Assembly: GCF_019947135.1 (NCBI RefSeq)
Contig: NZ_JAGSHT010000023.1
Coordinates: 1 to 64,000 of the forward strand
Source: Occultella gossypii
Lineage (GTDB): Bacteria > Actinomycetota > Actinomycetes > Actinomycetales > Beutenbergiaceae
Direction of reading: 5' to 3'
Length of the DNA: 64,000 nt
Shown here one piece after another: positions 17,031 to 26,473 of this stretch. The notes beneath the pieces were generated by a model. That model was not told the origin of the DNA and did no database searches. It was given only the letters and a program-made list of their open reading frames with translations. Both the position numbers and the translations under genes were made by a program. Each line of letters starts with the position of its first letter. Position 1 is the first letter of the stretch.

Positions 17031-17885
17031 TCAGTCCGGCGGGAAGAGCCGGTCGTAGTACGCGGCGACGACCTGCCTGGTCATCGCGGTGTAGGGCGCG
17101 TCTTCGGCGACGAAGGTGGCCACGTCGGCCACGCCGCGTTCGAACTGCTCGCGCAGGCCCCGGTCCTGCGGATGCCGGCCGATGGCCGCCTTCAGCGCGG
17201 CCAACGACTCCAGGTGACCGACGAGCTGACGCACCACGCGCCGTCGGGCCTCGACCAGGCCACGCCGCTGCAGCGCGCACACCTTGATCGTGGCCTGCCC
17301 CTTGCGGCTCTCCCGGCCGGAGTCGTTGCGGCTCGCCCGCACCCAGCCCTCGTCGATGCCCGTGGTCTGCCACACGAACTCGAGGTGCTTCTCCGGGTGG
17401 TCGAGGTAGGGGTGCAGCAGCAGCCGGTCCTCGCGGCCCTCCTGTCCCGGGCGGCTGGCGCGGCGGGACTCGGAGCCGATCGGGAACGCGTTCGCCTTGC
17501 CGGCCGTCTCCTTGATACCCGGCAGCTCCTGGGCCCGCGGGCTGTTGCAGTCGGTGCAGGAGGGCAGCAGGTTGTCCCAGTCCGAGGCGAGCCAGTAGTA
17601 GCCGGGCGGGGTACGCACCCCGTTGATGGTCACCTCACCCTTGGGCCGGTAGTGCTCGACGGCGAAGGGCTGGGTCGCCCCGTACGTCGACTCGCAGTAG
17701 GCGCACTTGTTCGAGAAGGCCCGCTCGAGCGCCTCCTTCACGTCCGGCGCCTTGTAGACGGAGTACTTGCCGTACTTCGCCGTGCCGTCCCAGGTCGCGT
17801 AGAACGCGGCCGCCGCCGCGCGCTCGCGCTCGGCTTTCGCCGAGGACAGGGTCGGCGGCGCGGGCGGGCGCGGTACCCGCCTCAT
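17031..17885 (-). CDS. HNH endonuclease, PtuB-like
   Basis: 284 aa from ATG 17885, which overlaps the ATPase stop (ATGA). CAYCES (Cys61, Cys64), VEHYRPKG (His78) and LPSCTDCN (Cys110, Cys113) form the zinc-stapled HNH module of the retron-Ec78/Septu PtuB type. The YYWLASDWDNLLP stretch between them is also family-typical. The C-terminal half is helical and resembles the N-terminal region of the upstream fusion protein (IKVCALQRRGLVEARR matching IEVLALNRSSLAARR). Probable DNA-cleaving subunit. Confidence 0.85.
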   Translation of the reverse strand: MRRVPRPPAPPTLSSAKAERERAAAAAFYATWDGTAKYGKYSVYKAPDVKEALERAFSNKCAYCESTYGATQPFAVEHYRPKGEVTINGVRTPPGYYWLASDWDNLLPSCTDCNSPRAQELPGIKETAGKANAFPIGSESRRASRPGQEGREDRLLLHPYLDHPEKHLEFVWQTTGIDEGWVRASRNDSGRESRKGQATIKVCALQRRGLVEARRRVVRQLVGHLESLAALKAAIGRHPQDRGLREQFERGVADVATFVAEDAPYTAMTRQVVAAYYDRLFPPD

Positions 17886-19825
17886 CGCTGTGCTCCCCGG
17901 GCCGCCGGCGGCCCTGGCAGCCGCGCCGTCCACAGGGCCGCGAGCTCGGAGGTGACCTCCGCGGAGGTGCGCGTCACCTCATCACCCACCTGACGCCGTC
18001 GGGCGATGAACTCGTCCGCCGAGGCGAGCAGCAGCCGATCCCGTTCGGTGCTGCCGAGCACCCCGATCGCGTCCAGCCGGGCGCGCACGTGCGCCAGCTG
18101 CGACTCCTGTTCGGCGCCCCGTTCGGACAGCCCCTGGAGCTGGTAGTACTGCGCCCAGAGGTCGTCCAGCTCCGGGTCGTCGGTGCTGCCCAGGCCGAAG
18201 TGCTCGGAGGTGAGCAGCTGGTCCACGCGCATGCCCTGCACCGAGGGCAGGTCGGTGATCGCGATGACGTCGGCCTCGGCGTTGCGGCGGATCACCGTGA
18301 CCTCGCCGTCGAGCAGGCCGCGCAGGCAGAGCGGGTCGTGGGTGGACACGATGAACTGCACCCGCGGCATGAGGGTGCGCAGCGCGGTCACGATCCGCAT
18401 CCGCCAGCGCGGGTGCAGGTGGGCGCCGAGCTCGTCGATGAGCACGATCCCCTCCGCGAGGCCCACCTGGTCCCAACGGGTCAGGACCGTGCGCAGCACG
18501 TCGCAGGCGAGCACCAGCATGGACTGGTACCCGTCGCTGAGTTCGGTGAGTTCGGCCACGGAGGCGTGCTGGTGGATCCGGACGACCTTGCGGCGCCGGT
18601 CCGCCTCGATCTCGGCGCTGTCCTCCAGGGCGAGCAGGTCCGCGAGGCCCTCGGCGACGTCGGTGAACACCGTCTCCGGCAGGGACAGCAGCCATGCGGT
18701 GGGGTCGGTGAGCGGGCGGAACGGGTCGAACAGGTTGTCCACCCAGGCGCCGGCGCGGTCCGGGCGCTGCGGCGCCGGGCCGCGGGGCAGCAGCCGGGTG
18801 GCGCCGTAGCCGAGGAGCAGCACCGGGGCGGCCTCGGGGCCGGTGAAGTCGGTGTCGCCCGTGCCCCAGGTCAGTTCGAACGGCTGCGAATCACCGGTCA
18901 GGTAGACCTGCACGCGGCCGACCCGGGCGCGGTGGCGCAGGTACGCGCCGGCGTCCATGGCGAGCTCGCGTCGGTAGGCGCCGCCGATCAGGGTGAGCGC
19001 GATCGCGTGCAGGATCGAGGACTTGCCGCACCCGTTCTCGCCGAGCAGCACCGTCCACGGTCCGTGGGAGCTCGTGGACGTCGAGAAGTCCAGGTCGAGG
19101 TCCCGGATCGGCCGGAAGTTGCCGATGACCACCCGGTCGATCCACTTCGTGGCGCCGTAGTAGCTCGTCGCCTGGGTGGGTGCGAGTGGGAGGTTCAGGT
19201 CGTAGCCCGGGCGGGGCAGCGCCATGGCGGGCGTGTGCCCGACGCCGCGCTCGGTCATCGAGGGGAACGCGTCCGGGGTGAGGTTCGCCCGCCGCGCCGC
19301 CAGGGAGGACCGGTTCAGGGCGAGCACCTCGATGGTGACCCGGCCCCGTTCGGTGGTCCCGGCGACCGTCCCGTCGACCTGGTAGAGCAGGTGGGCGGCG
19401 AGGTCCTCCCGGCCGGGATCGAGGAGCAGCGCGTCCTCGCTGGTCCATGGCTCGGGCGCATCGGACCGGGCGCCGCGCACCGGGAACCGGCTGCCCTTGG
19501 CCCGCACGCAGTCCGCGCACGCGGGCAGCAGGTTCGACCAGGTGTACTCCAGCCATCGGTAGTGGTCCGGGCTGACCGAGCCGTCCTCGTCGACGGCGTT
19601 CCCCGGCGGGCGGTGGTGCGTCACCACCGCGGTATCGGGATCGATCGGGGTCTCGCAGTACGCGCATCGGTCGCCCGTCATGGCCAGCAGCGCTGCGACC
19701 ACGCCGGGCGAGCGCAGGCCGTCCGCGCGGGCGCTCTTGACCAGGGGGCCGCGCCCGCCGGCGGTCAGCTGCTCCGAGCGCGCGCGGGCGAACTCCTCGG
19801 GCTCTGCTGGGCGCACCAGTCGCAT
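17882..19825 (-). CDS. HNH nuclease fused to AAA (PtuA/OLD-like) ATPase
   Basis: 647 aa. Residues about 45-180: HNH module with CAYCET (Cys54, Cys57), a changed THHRPPGN (His70, His71) where VEHYRPKG is usual, and LPACADC (Cys103, Cys106). Residues about 225-600: ABC-type AAA ATPase with Walker A GENGCGKS (262-269), signature-like LSDGYQSM (429-436), Walker B GIVLIDELGAHLHP (459-472) and a switch His in STHDPL. Starts at ATG 19825 behind GGAGG. First of three coupled genes. ATP sensing or DNA scanning with nuclease activity is inferred from Septu and OLD relatives; the fused-plus-free HNH arrangement is unusual. Confidence 0.88.
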   Translation of the reverse strand: MRLVRPAEPEEFARARSEQLTAGGRGPLVKSARADGLRSPGVVAALLAMTGDRCAYCETPIDPDTAVVTHHRPPGNAVDEDGSVSPDHYRWLEYTWSNLLPACADCVRAKGSRFPVRGARSDAPEPWTSEDALLLDPGREDLAAHLLYQVDGTVAGTTERGRVTIEVLALNRSSLAARRANLTPDAFPSMTERGVGHTPAMALPRPGYDLNLPLAPTQATSYYGATKWIDRVVIGNFRPIRDLDLDFSTSTSSHGPWTVLLGENGCGKSSILHAIALTLIGGAYRRELAMDAGAYLRHRARVGRVQVYLTGDSQPFELTWGTGDTDFTGPEAAPVLLLGYGATRLLPRGPAPQRPDRAGAWVDNLFDPFRPLTDPTAWLLSLPETVFTDVAEGLADLLALEDSAEIEADRRRKVVRIHQHASVAELTELSDGYQSMLVLACDVLRTVLTRWDQVGLAEGIVLIDELGAHLHPRWRMRIVTALRTLMPRVQFIVSTHDPLCLRGLLDGEVTVIRRNAEADVIAITDLPSVQGMRVDQLLTSEHFGLGSTDDPELDDLWAQYYQLQGLSERGAEQESQLAHVRARLDAIGVLGSTERDRLLLASADEFIARRRQVGDEVTRTSAEVTSELAALWTARLPGPPAARGAQR

Positions 19826-19856
19826 GGGACCTCCGCCGACCGTTGGGCGACATCAT

Positions 19857-19882
19857 CCCACCGGGCCAACTCCTCCGGTGGG
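19857..19882 (-). promoter_or_regulatory. GC-rich inverted repeat before the defence-like operon
   Basis: Arms CCCACCGG and CCGGTGGG with a 10-nt loop, 31 bp upstream of the ATPase start and 60 bp after the small ORF stop. There is no T run. Could be a weak terminator of the upstream ORF or an operator of the operon. Confidence 0.4.
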
Positions 19883-19942
19883 CGTTTGCTCAGCGAAGAG
19901 GTGCATGCGGCGACCGTGATACCGGCCGCCCGTTGGTGCAGG

Positions 19943-20182
19943 TCAGGACCGGCTGATGTTCGGCAGGGCCGCGAGCGCGGTGTCCCCGGCGGCGTCGCGA
20001 TGGAGCATCGGCACGATCACCCAGCCGGTGCCGGAGCGACCCGGGCTGACCACGTGCGCGGACTTGCCGTCCGGGGCGGTCCAGTCGGATCGGCGCCATT
20101 CGGCAACGACCGAGTCGGCGACGTCACCCACCTTCATCACGTGGTCGAGATCGCACACCCACGCACACGATGTCTCACCCAT
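19943..20182 (-). CDS. Small protein of unknown function, 79 aa
   Basis: ATG at 20182 with GGGGAG about 9 bp upstream. Contains Trp8, Trp29, Trp34 and Trp54, an HVVSPGRSG segment and GWVIVPMLHRD; no transmembrane segment or known motif recognised. Same strand as the HNH-AAA operon, 117 bp ahead of it, so it could be a co-transcribed accessory or regulator. The longer open frame continuing upstream is antisense to lhgO and is not protein-like. Homologues not recognised. Confidence 0.55.
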   Translation of the reverse strand: MGETSCAWVCDLDHVMKVGDVADSVVAEWRRSDWTAPDGKSAHVVSPGRSGTGWVIVPMLHRDAAGDTALAALPNISRS

Positions 20183-20295
20183 GTGCCACCACTCCCCGGT
20201 TCGGTCCAATTCGTTCCCTTGAGCGCTCTTCACGCTAGTCCGGGATGTGATACGGAGCACTAGCCGGATCGGGTGATCTTGAGGCCGTCCCGCGT

Positions 20296-20330
20296 TCACC
20301 CCGGGGTGAGCACAGGGTGAGGCCTCACCC
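20296..20330. promoter_or_regulatory. Tandem palindromes before lhgO
   Basis: TCACCCCGGGGTGA at 20296-20309, identical to the copy at 3938, then a second palindrome GGGTGAGGCCTCACCC at 20315-20330. GGGTGATCTT at 20271-20280 matches the box before the first copy. Lies 96 bp or more before the lhgO start. Confidence 0.6.
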
Positions 20331-20425
20331 CCACCGAGATCGGCATCGCCCGTACCGCCACCCGCCGCCGTCATCCCTGGCACGATCACCGGAGGCGCAG
20401 CAATGGTCATGAACAAGGAGCAGCG

Positions 20426-21652
20426 ATGGTGAAGGTCCTGGTGGTGGGCGCGGGGATCCTCGGACTGGCGACGGCGGCGCGACTGGTCCGCCGCGGCGAC
20501 GAGGTCATCGTCGTGGACAAGGAACTCTCGGTGGCGCGGCACCAGACAGGTCGCAACTCCGGCGTGATCCATTCCGGCCTGTACTACGCACCGGGGAGTC
20601 TGAAGGCACGCCTGGGCACCGCCGGCGCGGCGAGCATGACGGCATTCGCGCAGGACCACGGCGTGGCGGTGCGCACCTGCGGGAAGCTCGTGGTCGCCGT
20701 CGACGACGCGGAACTGCCGGGCCTGGCCGAGCTGGCCCGCCGGGCGGAGGCGAACGGCGTGCCGGCGCGACTCATCGACGCCGCCGAGGCCCGCGAGTAC
20801 GAGCCGAACGTCAAGTGCGTGCGCGCGCTGCGGGTGGAGAGCACCGGCATCGTCGACTACGTCGGCGTGTGTGAGGTGCTGGCGCGCCAGATCGCCGACG
20901 GCGGTGGGCAGCTCCGCTTCGGCCGCACCTTCCGCGGTGCGCGCACCGTGGGTGGGCGCGTGCGCGCCCGGGTGGACGTGGTGGATCCCGACGGCGGGAC
21001 GGAGCGGGAGGACATCGTCGCCGATGCCCTCGTGGTCTGCGGCGGCCTGCACGCGGACCGGTTGGCGGACGCCTGCAACGTGGTCCCGCAGGCACGGATC
21101 GTGCCGTTCCGTGGCGAATACTTCGAGTTGGTGCCGGACAAGGCGGATCTGGTCCGGACGCTCATCTACCCGGTGCCCGACCCGCGGTTCCCGTTCCTCG
21201 GGGTGCACCTGACCACGATGATCCACGGCGGTGTGCACGCCGGCCCGAACGCGGTGCTTGCCCTGGCCCGGGAGGGCTACACCTGGCGGGACGTGAACCT
21301 GGCGGACCTGCGCGGCTCCCTGTCCTGGCCCGGGCTGTGGCACCTCGGGCGCCGCAACATCGTGCCCGGCGCCGGGGAGATCATCCGGTCGCTGTCCCGG
21401 GCGCGGTTCGCGACCAGCCTGTCCCGGCTGGTGCCTGGCATCACGGCGGCGGACCTGGTGCCGGCCCCGGCCGGGGTGCGGGCGCAGGCGCTGCGGCGCG
21501 ACGGGTCCCTGGTGGACGACTTCCTCGTCCAGCGTGCGGACCGGCAGCTCCACGTGCTGAACGCTCCGTCGCCGGCGGCGACGGCGTCCCTGGAGATCGC
21601 CGCGCACCTGGAGTCGGAACTGGACGAGGTCCTCGCCGACGCGGCAGTCTGA
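20426..21652 (+). CDS. lhgO: L-2-hydroxyglutarate oxidase
   Basis: 408 aa FAD enzyme of the DAO family. [15 protein letters not shown] is the dinucleotide fold; [16 protein letters not shown] is the LhgO signature; FRGEYFEL and [13 protein letters not shown] are also conserved in LhgO. It oxidises L-2-hydroxyglutarate to 2-oxoglutarate, passing electrons to the membrane quinone pool, and so clears a by-product of central metabolism. AGGAG precedes the ATG. It sits alone downstream of two CACCCC palindromes; the VOC gene follows by 4 bp. Confidence 0.92.
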   Translation: MVKVLVVGAGILGLATAARLVRRGDEVIVVDKELSVARHQTGRNSGVIHSGLYYAPGSLKARLGTAGAASMTAFAQDHGVAVRTCGKLVVAVDDAELPGLAELARRAEANGVPARLIDAAEAREYEPNVKCVRALRVESTGIVDYVGVCEVLARQIADGGGQLRFGRTFRGARTVGGRVRARVDVVDPDGGTEREDIVADALVVCGGLHADRLADACNVVPQARIVPFRGEYFELVPDKADLVRTLIYPVPDPRFPFLGVHLTTMIHGGVHAGPNAVLALAREGYTWRDVNLADLRGSLSWPGLWHLGRRNIVPGAGEIIRSLSRARFATSLSRLVPGITAADLVPAPAGVRAQALRRDGSLVDDFLVQRADRQLHVLNAPSPAATASLEIAAHLESELDEVLADAAV

Positions 21653-21656
21653 TGCG

Positions 21657-22097
21657 ATGACCCACATGGACCAGCAGGTGCACTTCATCACCCTCGCCAC
21701 CGCGGACCTGGATGCGGCCCGCCGGTTCTACGCCGAGGCCCTGGGGTGGACGCCCACCCTGGACGTGCCGGGCGAGATCCTGTTCTTCCAGGTGGCACCG
21801 GGGCAGATGCTCGGGCTGTTCGACGCCGTGAAGTTCAACGAGGACCTCGGCGCCCCGGCCGGCCCGGCCTCGGTCTCCGGGGTGACGCTGGCCCACAACG
21901 TGGCCGGACCGGACCAGGTGCGCGCCCTGGTCGAAGCGATGGCCGCCGCCGGCGGCGCGGTGCTCACGGCGCCGCAGCCCGGGGCGTTCGGCGGGATCTT
22001 CCACGCGCATGTCCAGGACCCGAACGGGGTGATCTGGGAGATCGCGCACAACCCCGGGTGGAGCATCGACGCCGACGGCACCGTCCGGTTCGGTTAG
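21657..22097 (+). CDS. VOC-family protein (glyoxalase/dioxygenase fold)
   Basis: 146 aa with two beta-alpha-beta-beta-beta units. The first starts [20 protein letters not shown]; the second ends [18 protein letters not shown], where the Glu is the usual metal ligand. VOC proteins bind metal or small molecules; the substrate is unknown. The start is 4 bp after the lhgO stop, so probably co-transcribed. Confidence 0.85.
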   Translation: MTHMDQQVHFITLATADLDAARRFYAEALGWTPTLDVPGEILFFQVAPGQMLGLFDAVKFNEDLGAPAGPASVSGVTLAHNVAGPDQVRALVEAMAAAGGAVLTAPQPGAFGGIFHAHVQDPNGVIWEIAHNPGWSIDADGTVRFG

Positions 22098-22160
22098 TTT
22101 CCGGGCACTCCGGGACCACCTCCGATGACGAATGTCGGTGGCCCGTGCCATCGTGTTCCC

Positions 22161-22535
22161 ATGGCCGCTCACGCACACCGCATCCCGCTCTCGATCGACT
22201 ACATCGAGATCTCGGTGACGGACCTGCCCGTCGCCCAGGAGTTCTACAACCGCGCCTTCGGGTGGGAGTTCACGGCCTACGGGGACGGCTACGCCGGCAT
22301 CCGCACCGCCGCGGAGTCCCCCGGCGAGGAGGCCGGTGGCCTCGCGCTCGCGTCGGAGATCAAGGTCGGCGGACCCCTGGTGCTGCTCTACAGCGAGGAC
22401 CTCGACGCCACGCTGGCGGCGGTGACGGATGCCGGCGGGCGCATCGTGAACGGACCCTACGAGTTCCCCGGCGGCCGCAGGTTCCACTTCACGGACCCGA
22501 GCGGCAACGAGCTCGGCGTCTGGGCCGAGGCGTAG
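22161..22535 (+). CDS. VOC-family protein
   Basis: 124 aa from ATG 22161; an in-frame ATG at 22125 gives 12 extra residues with no domain match. IDYIEISVTDLPVAQEFYNR and FTDPSGNELGVW are the typical first and last VOC strands. Related to glyoxalase/bleomycin-resistance proteins. Substrate unknown. Follows the previous VOC gene and converges with ribH. Confidence 0.85.
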   Translation: MAAHAHRIPLSIDYIEISVTDLPVAQEFYNRAFGWEFTAYGDGYAGIRTAAESPGEEAGGLALASEIKVGGPLVLLYSEDLDATLAAVTDAGGRIVNGPYEFPGGRRFHFTDPSGNELGVWAEA

Positions 22536-22575
22536 ACCCGGCCCCTCGGCGTTCTCGACCTCCGAGGAGAAGGAC

Positions 22576-23058
22576 TCAAGATCGGGACGGCGGCCATGGC
22601 CAGAGGACCTGGGCCGTCACGAGCGCTGCCGCCGCAGCCTCGTAACCCTTGTCCTCGCGGGACCCGGGCAGGCCCGCCCGGTCGATCGCCTGGGCCTCGT
22701 CGTCGCAGGTCAACAGCCCGAAGCCGACGGGAACGCCGTGATCGAGGGCCACCCGGGTGAGTCCGTCGGTGGCGGCCGAGCACACGTAGTCGAAGTGCGG
22801 TGTGCCTCCGCGGATGACCACGCCGAGGGCCACGACGGCGTCGTGGCTTCGGGCCAGGCGATCGGCGGCCACCGGCAGCTCGAACGATCCGGGCACACGC
22901 AGCACGGTCGGCTCGGCGACCCCGGCCTCCCGGCAGGCGCGCAGGGCACCGTCGAGCAGGCCGTCCATGACCTGCTCGTGCCAGGACGCGGCGACGACGG
23001 CGACCCTCGCCTGCGGCAGGTGGGGCACCTTCTGGTCGGGGCTTCCGTGTCCGCTCAT
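22576..23058 (-). CDS. ribH: 6,7-dimethyl-8-ribityllumazine synthase
   Basis: 160 aa. [15 protein letters not shown] and [14 protein letters not shown] are the lumazine-synthase signatures; HFDYVC includes the catalytic His region. Condenses the ribityl-pyrimidine with dihydroxybutanone phosphate, the penultimate riboflavin step. Last gene of the operon, overlapping ribBA by ATGA. Confidence 0.95.
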   Translation of the reverse strand: MSGHGSPDQKVPHLPQARVAVVAASWHEQVMDGLLDGALRACREAGVAEPTVLRVPGSFELPVAADRLARSHDAVVALGVVIRGGTPHFDYVCSAATDGLTRVALDHGVPVGFGLLTCDDEAQAIDRAGLPGSREDKGYEAAAAALVTAQVLWPWPPSRS

Positions 23059-24317
23059 GCGCTCTCTCCGGTCTGGTGGGGTAGGTCGACGAGGTGGTGT
23101 CCCAGTCGGTCCCGCTTGGTGGTCAGGTAGGCCAGGTTCTCGGGCGTGGGGTGGGTGGTCAGGTCGACGGTGCCGGTCACGTCGACGCCGCCGGCCCGCA
23201 GCGCCTGCGCCTTGGCCGGATTGTGGGTGAGCAGTCGGACCGAGCGCACGTCCAGGTGGTCGAGGATCCGCGGGACCACGGCGAAGGACCGCGCATCGAC
23301 CGGCAGGCCCAGGTCGAGATTGGCGTCGACGGTGTCGCGGCCGGTCTCCTGCAAGGCGTAGGCACGCAGCTTCTCGATGAGGCCGATGCCACGCCCTTCG
23401 TGCCCGCGCAGCAGCACCAGCACGCCGCGTCCCTCGCGATCGATCCGGGCCAGGGACTCCTGGAGCTGGGGTCCGCAGTCGCACCGTCGGCTGCCCAGGA
23501 CGTCACCGGTCACGCACTCGGAGTGCACCCGGACGAGGACGGGTTCAGGACCGCTGACGTCGCCGCGGACCAGCACCAGGTGCTCGGCTCTCGATCCTGG
23601 ATCAGTGCCGCCCACGGGGTCGGCCTCCCGCACTGCGAGCGCGGTGAACACCCCGTGACTCGTGGGCAGCCGCACCGGCTCGGTGATCTCCAGTCGGGTG
23701 ATCGTGGCTCGGCGGTGCGCGGCGAGGTCCTCGATGGAGATCATCGCCAGGCCGTGGTGATCGGCGAACTCCCGCAGTGCCGGGCCGCGCATCATGGTGC
23801 CGTCGTCGTGGACCAGCTCGACCAGCACGCCGACGTCCGGTAGGCCCGCGAGCGCCATCAGGTCCACCGCGGCCTCGGTGTGCCCGCGACGCTCGAGCAC
23901 GCCGCCGGCGCGGGCCCGCAGCGGGAAGACGTGCCCGGGACGGGTGAGGTCACCCGCTGTGGTGTCGCCTCCCGCGAGCAGTCGCAGGGTGCTGGCGCGG
24001 TCGGCGGCACTGATTCCGGTGCTGACGCCATCGCGGGCATCGACGCTCACCGTGAAGGCCGTGTGCAGCGGGTCCTCGGTGCGTTCGACCATCAGCGGCA
24101 GACCGAGACGGTCGGCGTGGGCGGCGGGCATCGGGGCGCAGATGATGCCGCTCGAGTACCGCACCGTCATGGCCAGCAGCTCGGGGGTCGCGGCAGCCGC
24201 GGAGAAGATCAGGTCGCCCTCGTTCTCGCGTTCCGCGTCATCGACGACGACCACGGGCCGGCCGGCCGCGATCTCGGCGACGGCGCGGGAGACGGGGTCG
24301 AGGCGGAGCGCGTTCAT
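23055..24317 (-). CDS. ribBA: Bifunctional DHBP synthase / GTP cyclohydrolase II
   Basis: 420 aa. N-terminal DHBP synthase: [13 protein letters not shown] and [23 protein letters not shown]-terminal GTP cyclohydrolase [13 protein letters not shown], the zinc ligands in [11 protein letters not shown], and [10 protein letters not shown]. Provides both branch precursors of riboflavin. The start overlaps the riboflavin synthase stop (ATGA). Confidence 0.96.
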   Translation of the reverse strand: MNALRLDPVSRAVAEIAAGRPVVVVDDAERENEGDLIFSAAAATPELLAMTVRYSSGIICAPMPAAHADRLGLPLMVERTEDPLHTAFTVSVDARDGVSTGISAADRASTLRLLAGGDTTAGDLTRPGHVFPLRARAGGVLERRGHTEAAVDLMALAGLPDVGVLVELVHDDGTMMRGPALREFADHHGLAMISIEDLAAHRRATITRLEITEPVRLPTSHGVFTALAVREADPVGGTDPGSRAEHLVLVRGDVSGPEPVLVRVHSECVTGDVLGSRRCDCGPQLQESLARIDREGRGVLVLLRGHEGRGIGLIEKLRAYALQETGRDTVDANLDLGLPVDARSFAVVPRILDHLDVRSVRLLTHNPAKAQALRAGGVDVTGTVDLTTHPTPENLAYLTTKRDRLGHHLVDLPHQTGESA

Positions 24318-24922
24318 CGTCGCGCCACGGCCTCGAGCCCGGGCCGGAGGTTCTCGACGTACTTGGCCAGGACGTCCACCTCGATGTTCACGCGAGATCC
24401 GACGGTGCGCAGGCCCAGGGTGGTGCGGGCGAGGGTCTCCGGGATCAGGCCGATGGTCACGACGGCGTCCGCCACGGAGGCAACGGTCAGGCTGACGCCG
24501 TCCACGGCGATCGACCCGCGGTCGACCACGTAGCGAGTGACGCCGTCGGGCAGTGCGACACGGATCAGGTGCCCGCCCTCGCCGGCCTCGTTGGCGATCA
24601 CCTCGCCGACGCCGTCGACGTGGCCCTGCACGATGTGACCGCCGAGGCGGGCGTCGGCGCGCAGGGACCGCTCGAGGTTCACCCGGTCGCCGGCCGCGAG
24701 GGTGCCGAGCGAGGTCGCCATGAGGGTGGTGCGGATGACGTCGGCGCTCCACACCTGGCCGTCGTGCTCGGTGACGGTCAGGCAGCAGCCGTTGACGGCG
24801 ATCGAGTCGCCCGGCGCGGCGTCGGAGAGGACGAGTGGCGCGCGGATGTGCACGCGTGCGGCGTGCTCCGAGGAGTCGATGCCCTCGACGGTGCCGAGTT
24901 CCTCGACGATTCCGGTGAACAT
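24314..24922 (-). CDS. ribE: Riboflavin synthase, alpha subunit
   Basis: 202 aa with two repeated lumazine-binding barrels, the first starting MFTGIVEELGTVEGI. SIAVNGCCLTV and SIAVDGVSLTV are the matching active-site strands of the two repeats. Dismutates two dimethyl-ribityllumazine molecules to riboflavin. Sits between ribD (20 bp) and ribBA (4-nt overlap). Confidence 0.95.
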   Translation of the reverse strand: MFTGIVEELGTVEGIDSSEHAARVHIRAPLVLSDAAPGDSIAVNGCCLTVTEHDGQVWSADVIRTTLMATSLGTLAAGDRVNLERSLRADARLGGHIVQGHVDGVGEVIANEAGEGGHLIRVALPDGVTRYVVDRGSIAVDGVSLTVASVADAVVTIGLIPETLARTTLGLRTVGSRVNIEVDVLAKYVENLRPGLEAVARR

Positions 24923-24942
24923 GGTGATCCCTTCTGTTGGGG

Positions 24943-25992
24943 TCAGGCGGCGGGTGGCCGCAGGGTCAGCTGGAGGTCGGTGCGTCCGTCCGGTGAGGTG
25001 AGCAGGGTGGTGTCGACCAGGTCGAGCGCCAGGGCGTCGGCGATGGTTCCGATGCCGAGCGACCCGATCGCCGCCGGTCCGGCGCCGAGGAGCTTCGGGG
25101 CGAGGTGGACGATCAGTTCGTCGACCAGTCCGGCGGTGAGGAACACGGCGGCGAGGGTCGGCCCACCCTCGAGCAGCACGTGTCGCCGCCCGCGAGCGTG
25201 GAGGTCCGCCAAGGCCTCGGACGGGTCATGGGTGCGTAGTTGCACGGCGGGGACCGCCCGCTCGGGGGTGGGCAGGTCTGGGACCCGGCCGAGCCCCATC
25301 ACGGCGCGAAGCGGCTGCCTCGGGTGCAAGGTGCCATCGGTGCGGCGCGCCGTGAGCGCCGGCAGGTCCGCCCGGGCGGTCCCGGCGCCGACCAGGACCA
25401 CGTCGCACCGCGCCCGCAGGCGATGGACCCACTCGCGGGCCGCGCTGCCGGTGATCCACCTGCTGGAGCCGTCGGCGGCGGCCACCCGTCCGTCCAGGGT
25501 GAGCGCCAGTTTCGCGGTGACCAGGGGCCGTGCGTGCCACAGCCCGTGCTCCCAGCCGCGGTTCAACGCCGCGGCCTCGGCCGCGAGTTCGGCGGGCACG
25601 TCGGCATCGACCTCGATCCCGGCTGCGCGCAGGACCTCGACCCCGCCGGCGGCGACGGGGTTCGGGTCGCGGCGGCCGATCACCACGCGCCTGATCCCGG
25701 CGTCGATCAGGGCCTGGGTGCAGGGGCCGGTGCGGCCGGTGTGGGCGCAGGGTTCGAGGGTGACGATCGCGGTGGCACCGACCGTGTCCGCCGACCCGGC
25801 CCGGGCCAGGGCGTCGACCTCGGCATGCGCGGTTCCGGCGCCGCGGTGGTAGCCCTCGGCGATGACCCGACTGTCCGGGCCGAGCAGGACGCAACCGACG
25901 CGTGGATTGGGCCCGAAGGGGACGGCGGGGTGCGCCGCGATCTCGAGGGCACGGCGCAGTCCGCCGTGTTCCGCCTGGTCGATCATGCCCAC
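24943..25992 (-). CDS. ribD: Riboflavin deaminase/reductase
   Basis: 349 aa. The N-terminal deaminase has the zinc motif HAEVDAL and PCAHTGRTGPC; the C-terminal reductase has KLALTLDGRVAAADGSSRWITG and LLEGGPTLAA. Performs the second and third steps on the pyrimidine branch. First gene of the operon, 111 bp downstream of the FMN riboswitch. Confidence 0.95.
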   Translation of the reverse strand: MGMIDQAEHGGLRRALEIAAHPAVPFGPNPRVGCVLLGPDSRVIAEGYHRGAGTAHAEVDALARAGSADTVGATAIVTLEPCAHTGRTGPCTQALIDAGIRRVVIGRRDPNPVAAGGVEVLRAAGIEVDADVPAELAAEAAALNRGWEHGLWHARPLVTAKLALTLDGRVAAADGSSRWITGSAAREWVHRLRARCDVVLVGAGTARADLPALTARRTDGTLHPRQPLRAVMGLGRVPDLPTPERAVPAVQLRTHDPSEALADLHARGRRHVLLEGGPTLAAVFLTAGLVDELIVHLAPKLLGAGPAAIGSLGIGTIADALALDLVDTTLLTSPDGRTDLQLTLRPPAA

Positions 25993-26103
25993 TCCTGGTG
26001 TCCGCGATGCTCGCGGTCCGGAGTGAGGAAGGGGTCACGGAGGCGTCGTCCACCAGGGGAGTCCACGGCTGCACGGGTGCGCCCTGGGATCCGTCCGGAG
26101 ACG

Positions 26104-26236
26104 TCGTCGCGTGCGCTTCCCATCCGGACTCTGACCGTCGGTCCAGGAGTTCCACCTGGTCAACCGGTGACCTTTCGGCCATCGGGTCGCGGACTATAAC
26201 CGCCGGCTCGGAATTTCACCGACCCCAGTGCACGCG
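26104..26236 (-). ncRNA. FMN riboswitch (RFN element)
   Basis: Reading leftward, the conserved blocks GGTCGGTGAAATTCC, CCGGCGGTTATAGTCCGCGA, GATGGCCGAAAGGTCA, CTCCTGGACCGACGGTCA and GAGTCCGGATGGGA appear in order and form the six-helix junction that closes near both ends. Placed before ribD, so FMN represses the rib operon. Boundaries are approximate. Confidence 0.95.
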
Positions 26237-26473
26237 AGCTTTCCAGCTCGTCGACGCCATGCTAACAGCGCCGCCCGTACTGCTCCGGGTGGCCCGTCCG
26301 GCGACCGATCCGTGAGACGGGTCCCCGCATCACACAGCATCGGCAGCCCGAGGCTCATGAACCAGCGTTCCCACCGACGCGGAGCCGACGCCGCGTCGGC
26401 GGGCGGCCAATGCGACTCAAGGAGTCGCGTTGGGTTCCCGGCCAAGCAGAGCGACACTTCACTCGCCTGTGGT

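Noticed and set aside
14924-19825. CBASS or classical Septu assignment
   Set aside because: No nucleotide cyclase for CBASS, and the fused plus free HNH and patatin do not fit the two-gene Septu layout.
19943-21700. 585-aa leftward open frame
   Set aside because: Mostly antisense to lhgO and Arg/His/Gly-rich; only its last 79 residues, with their own ATG and ribosome-binding site, are kept.
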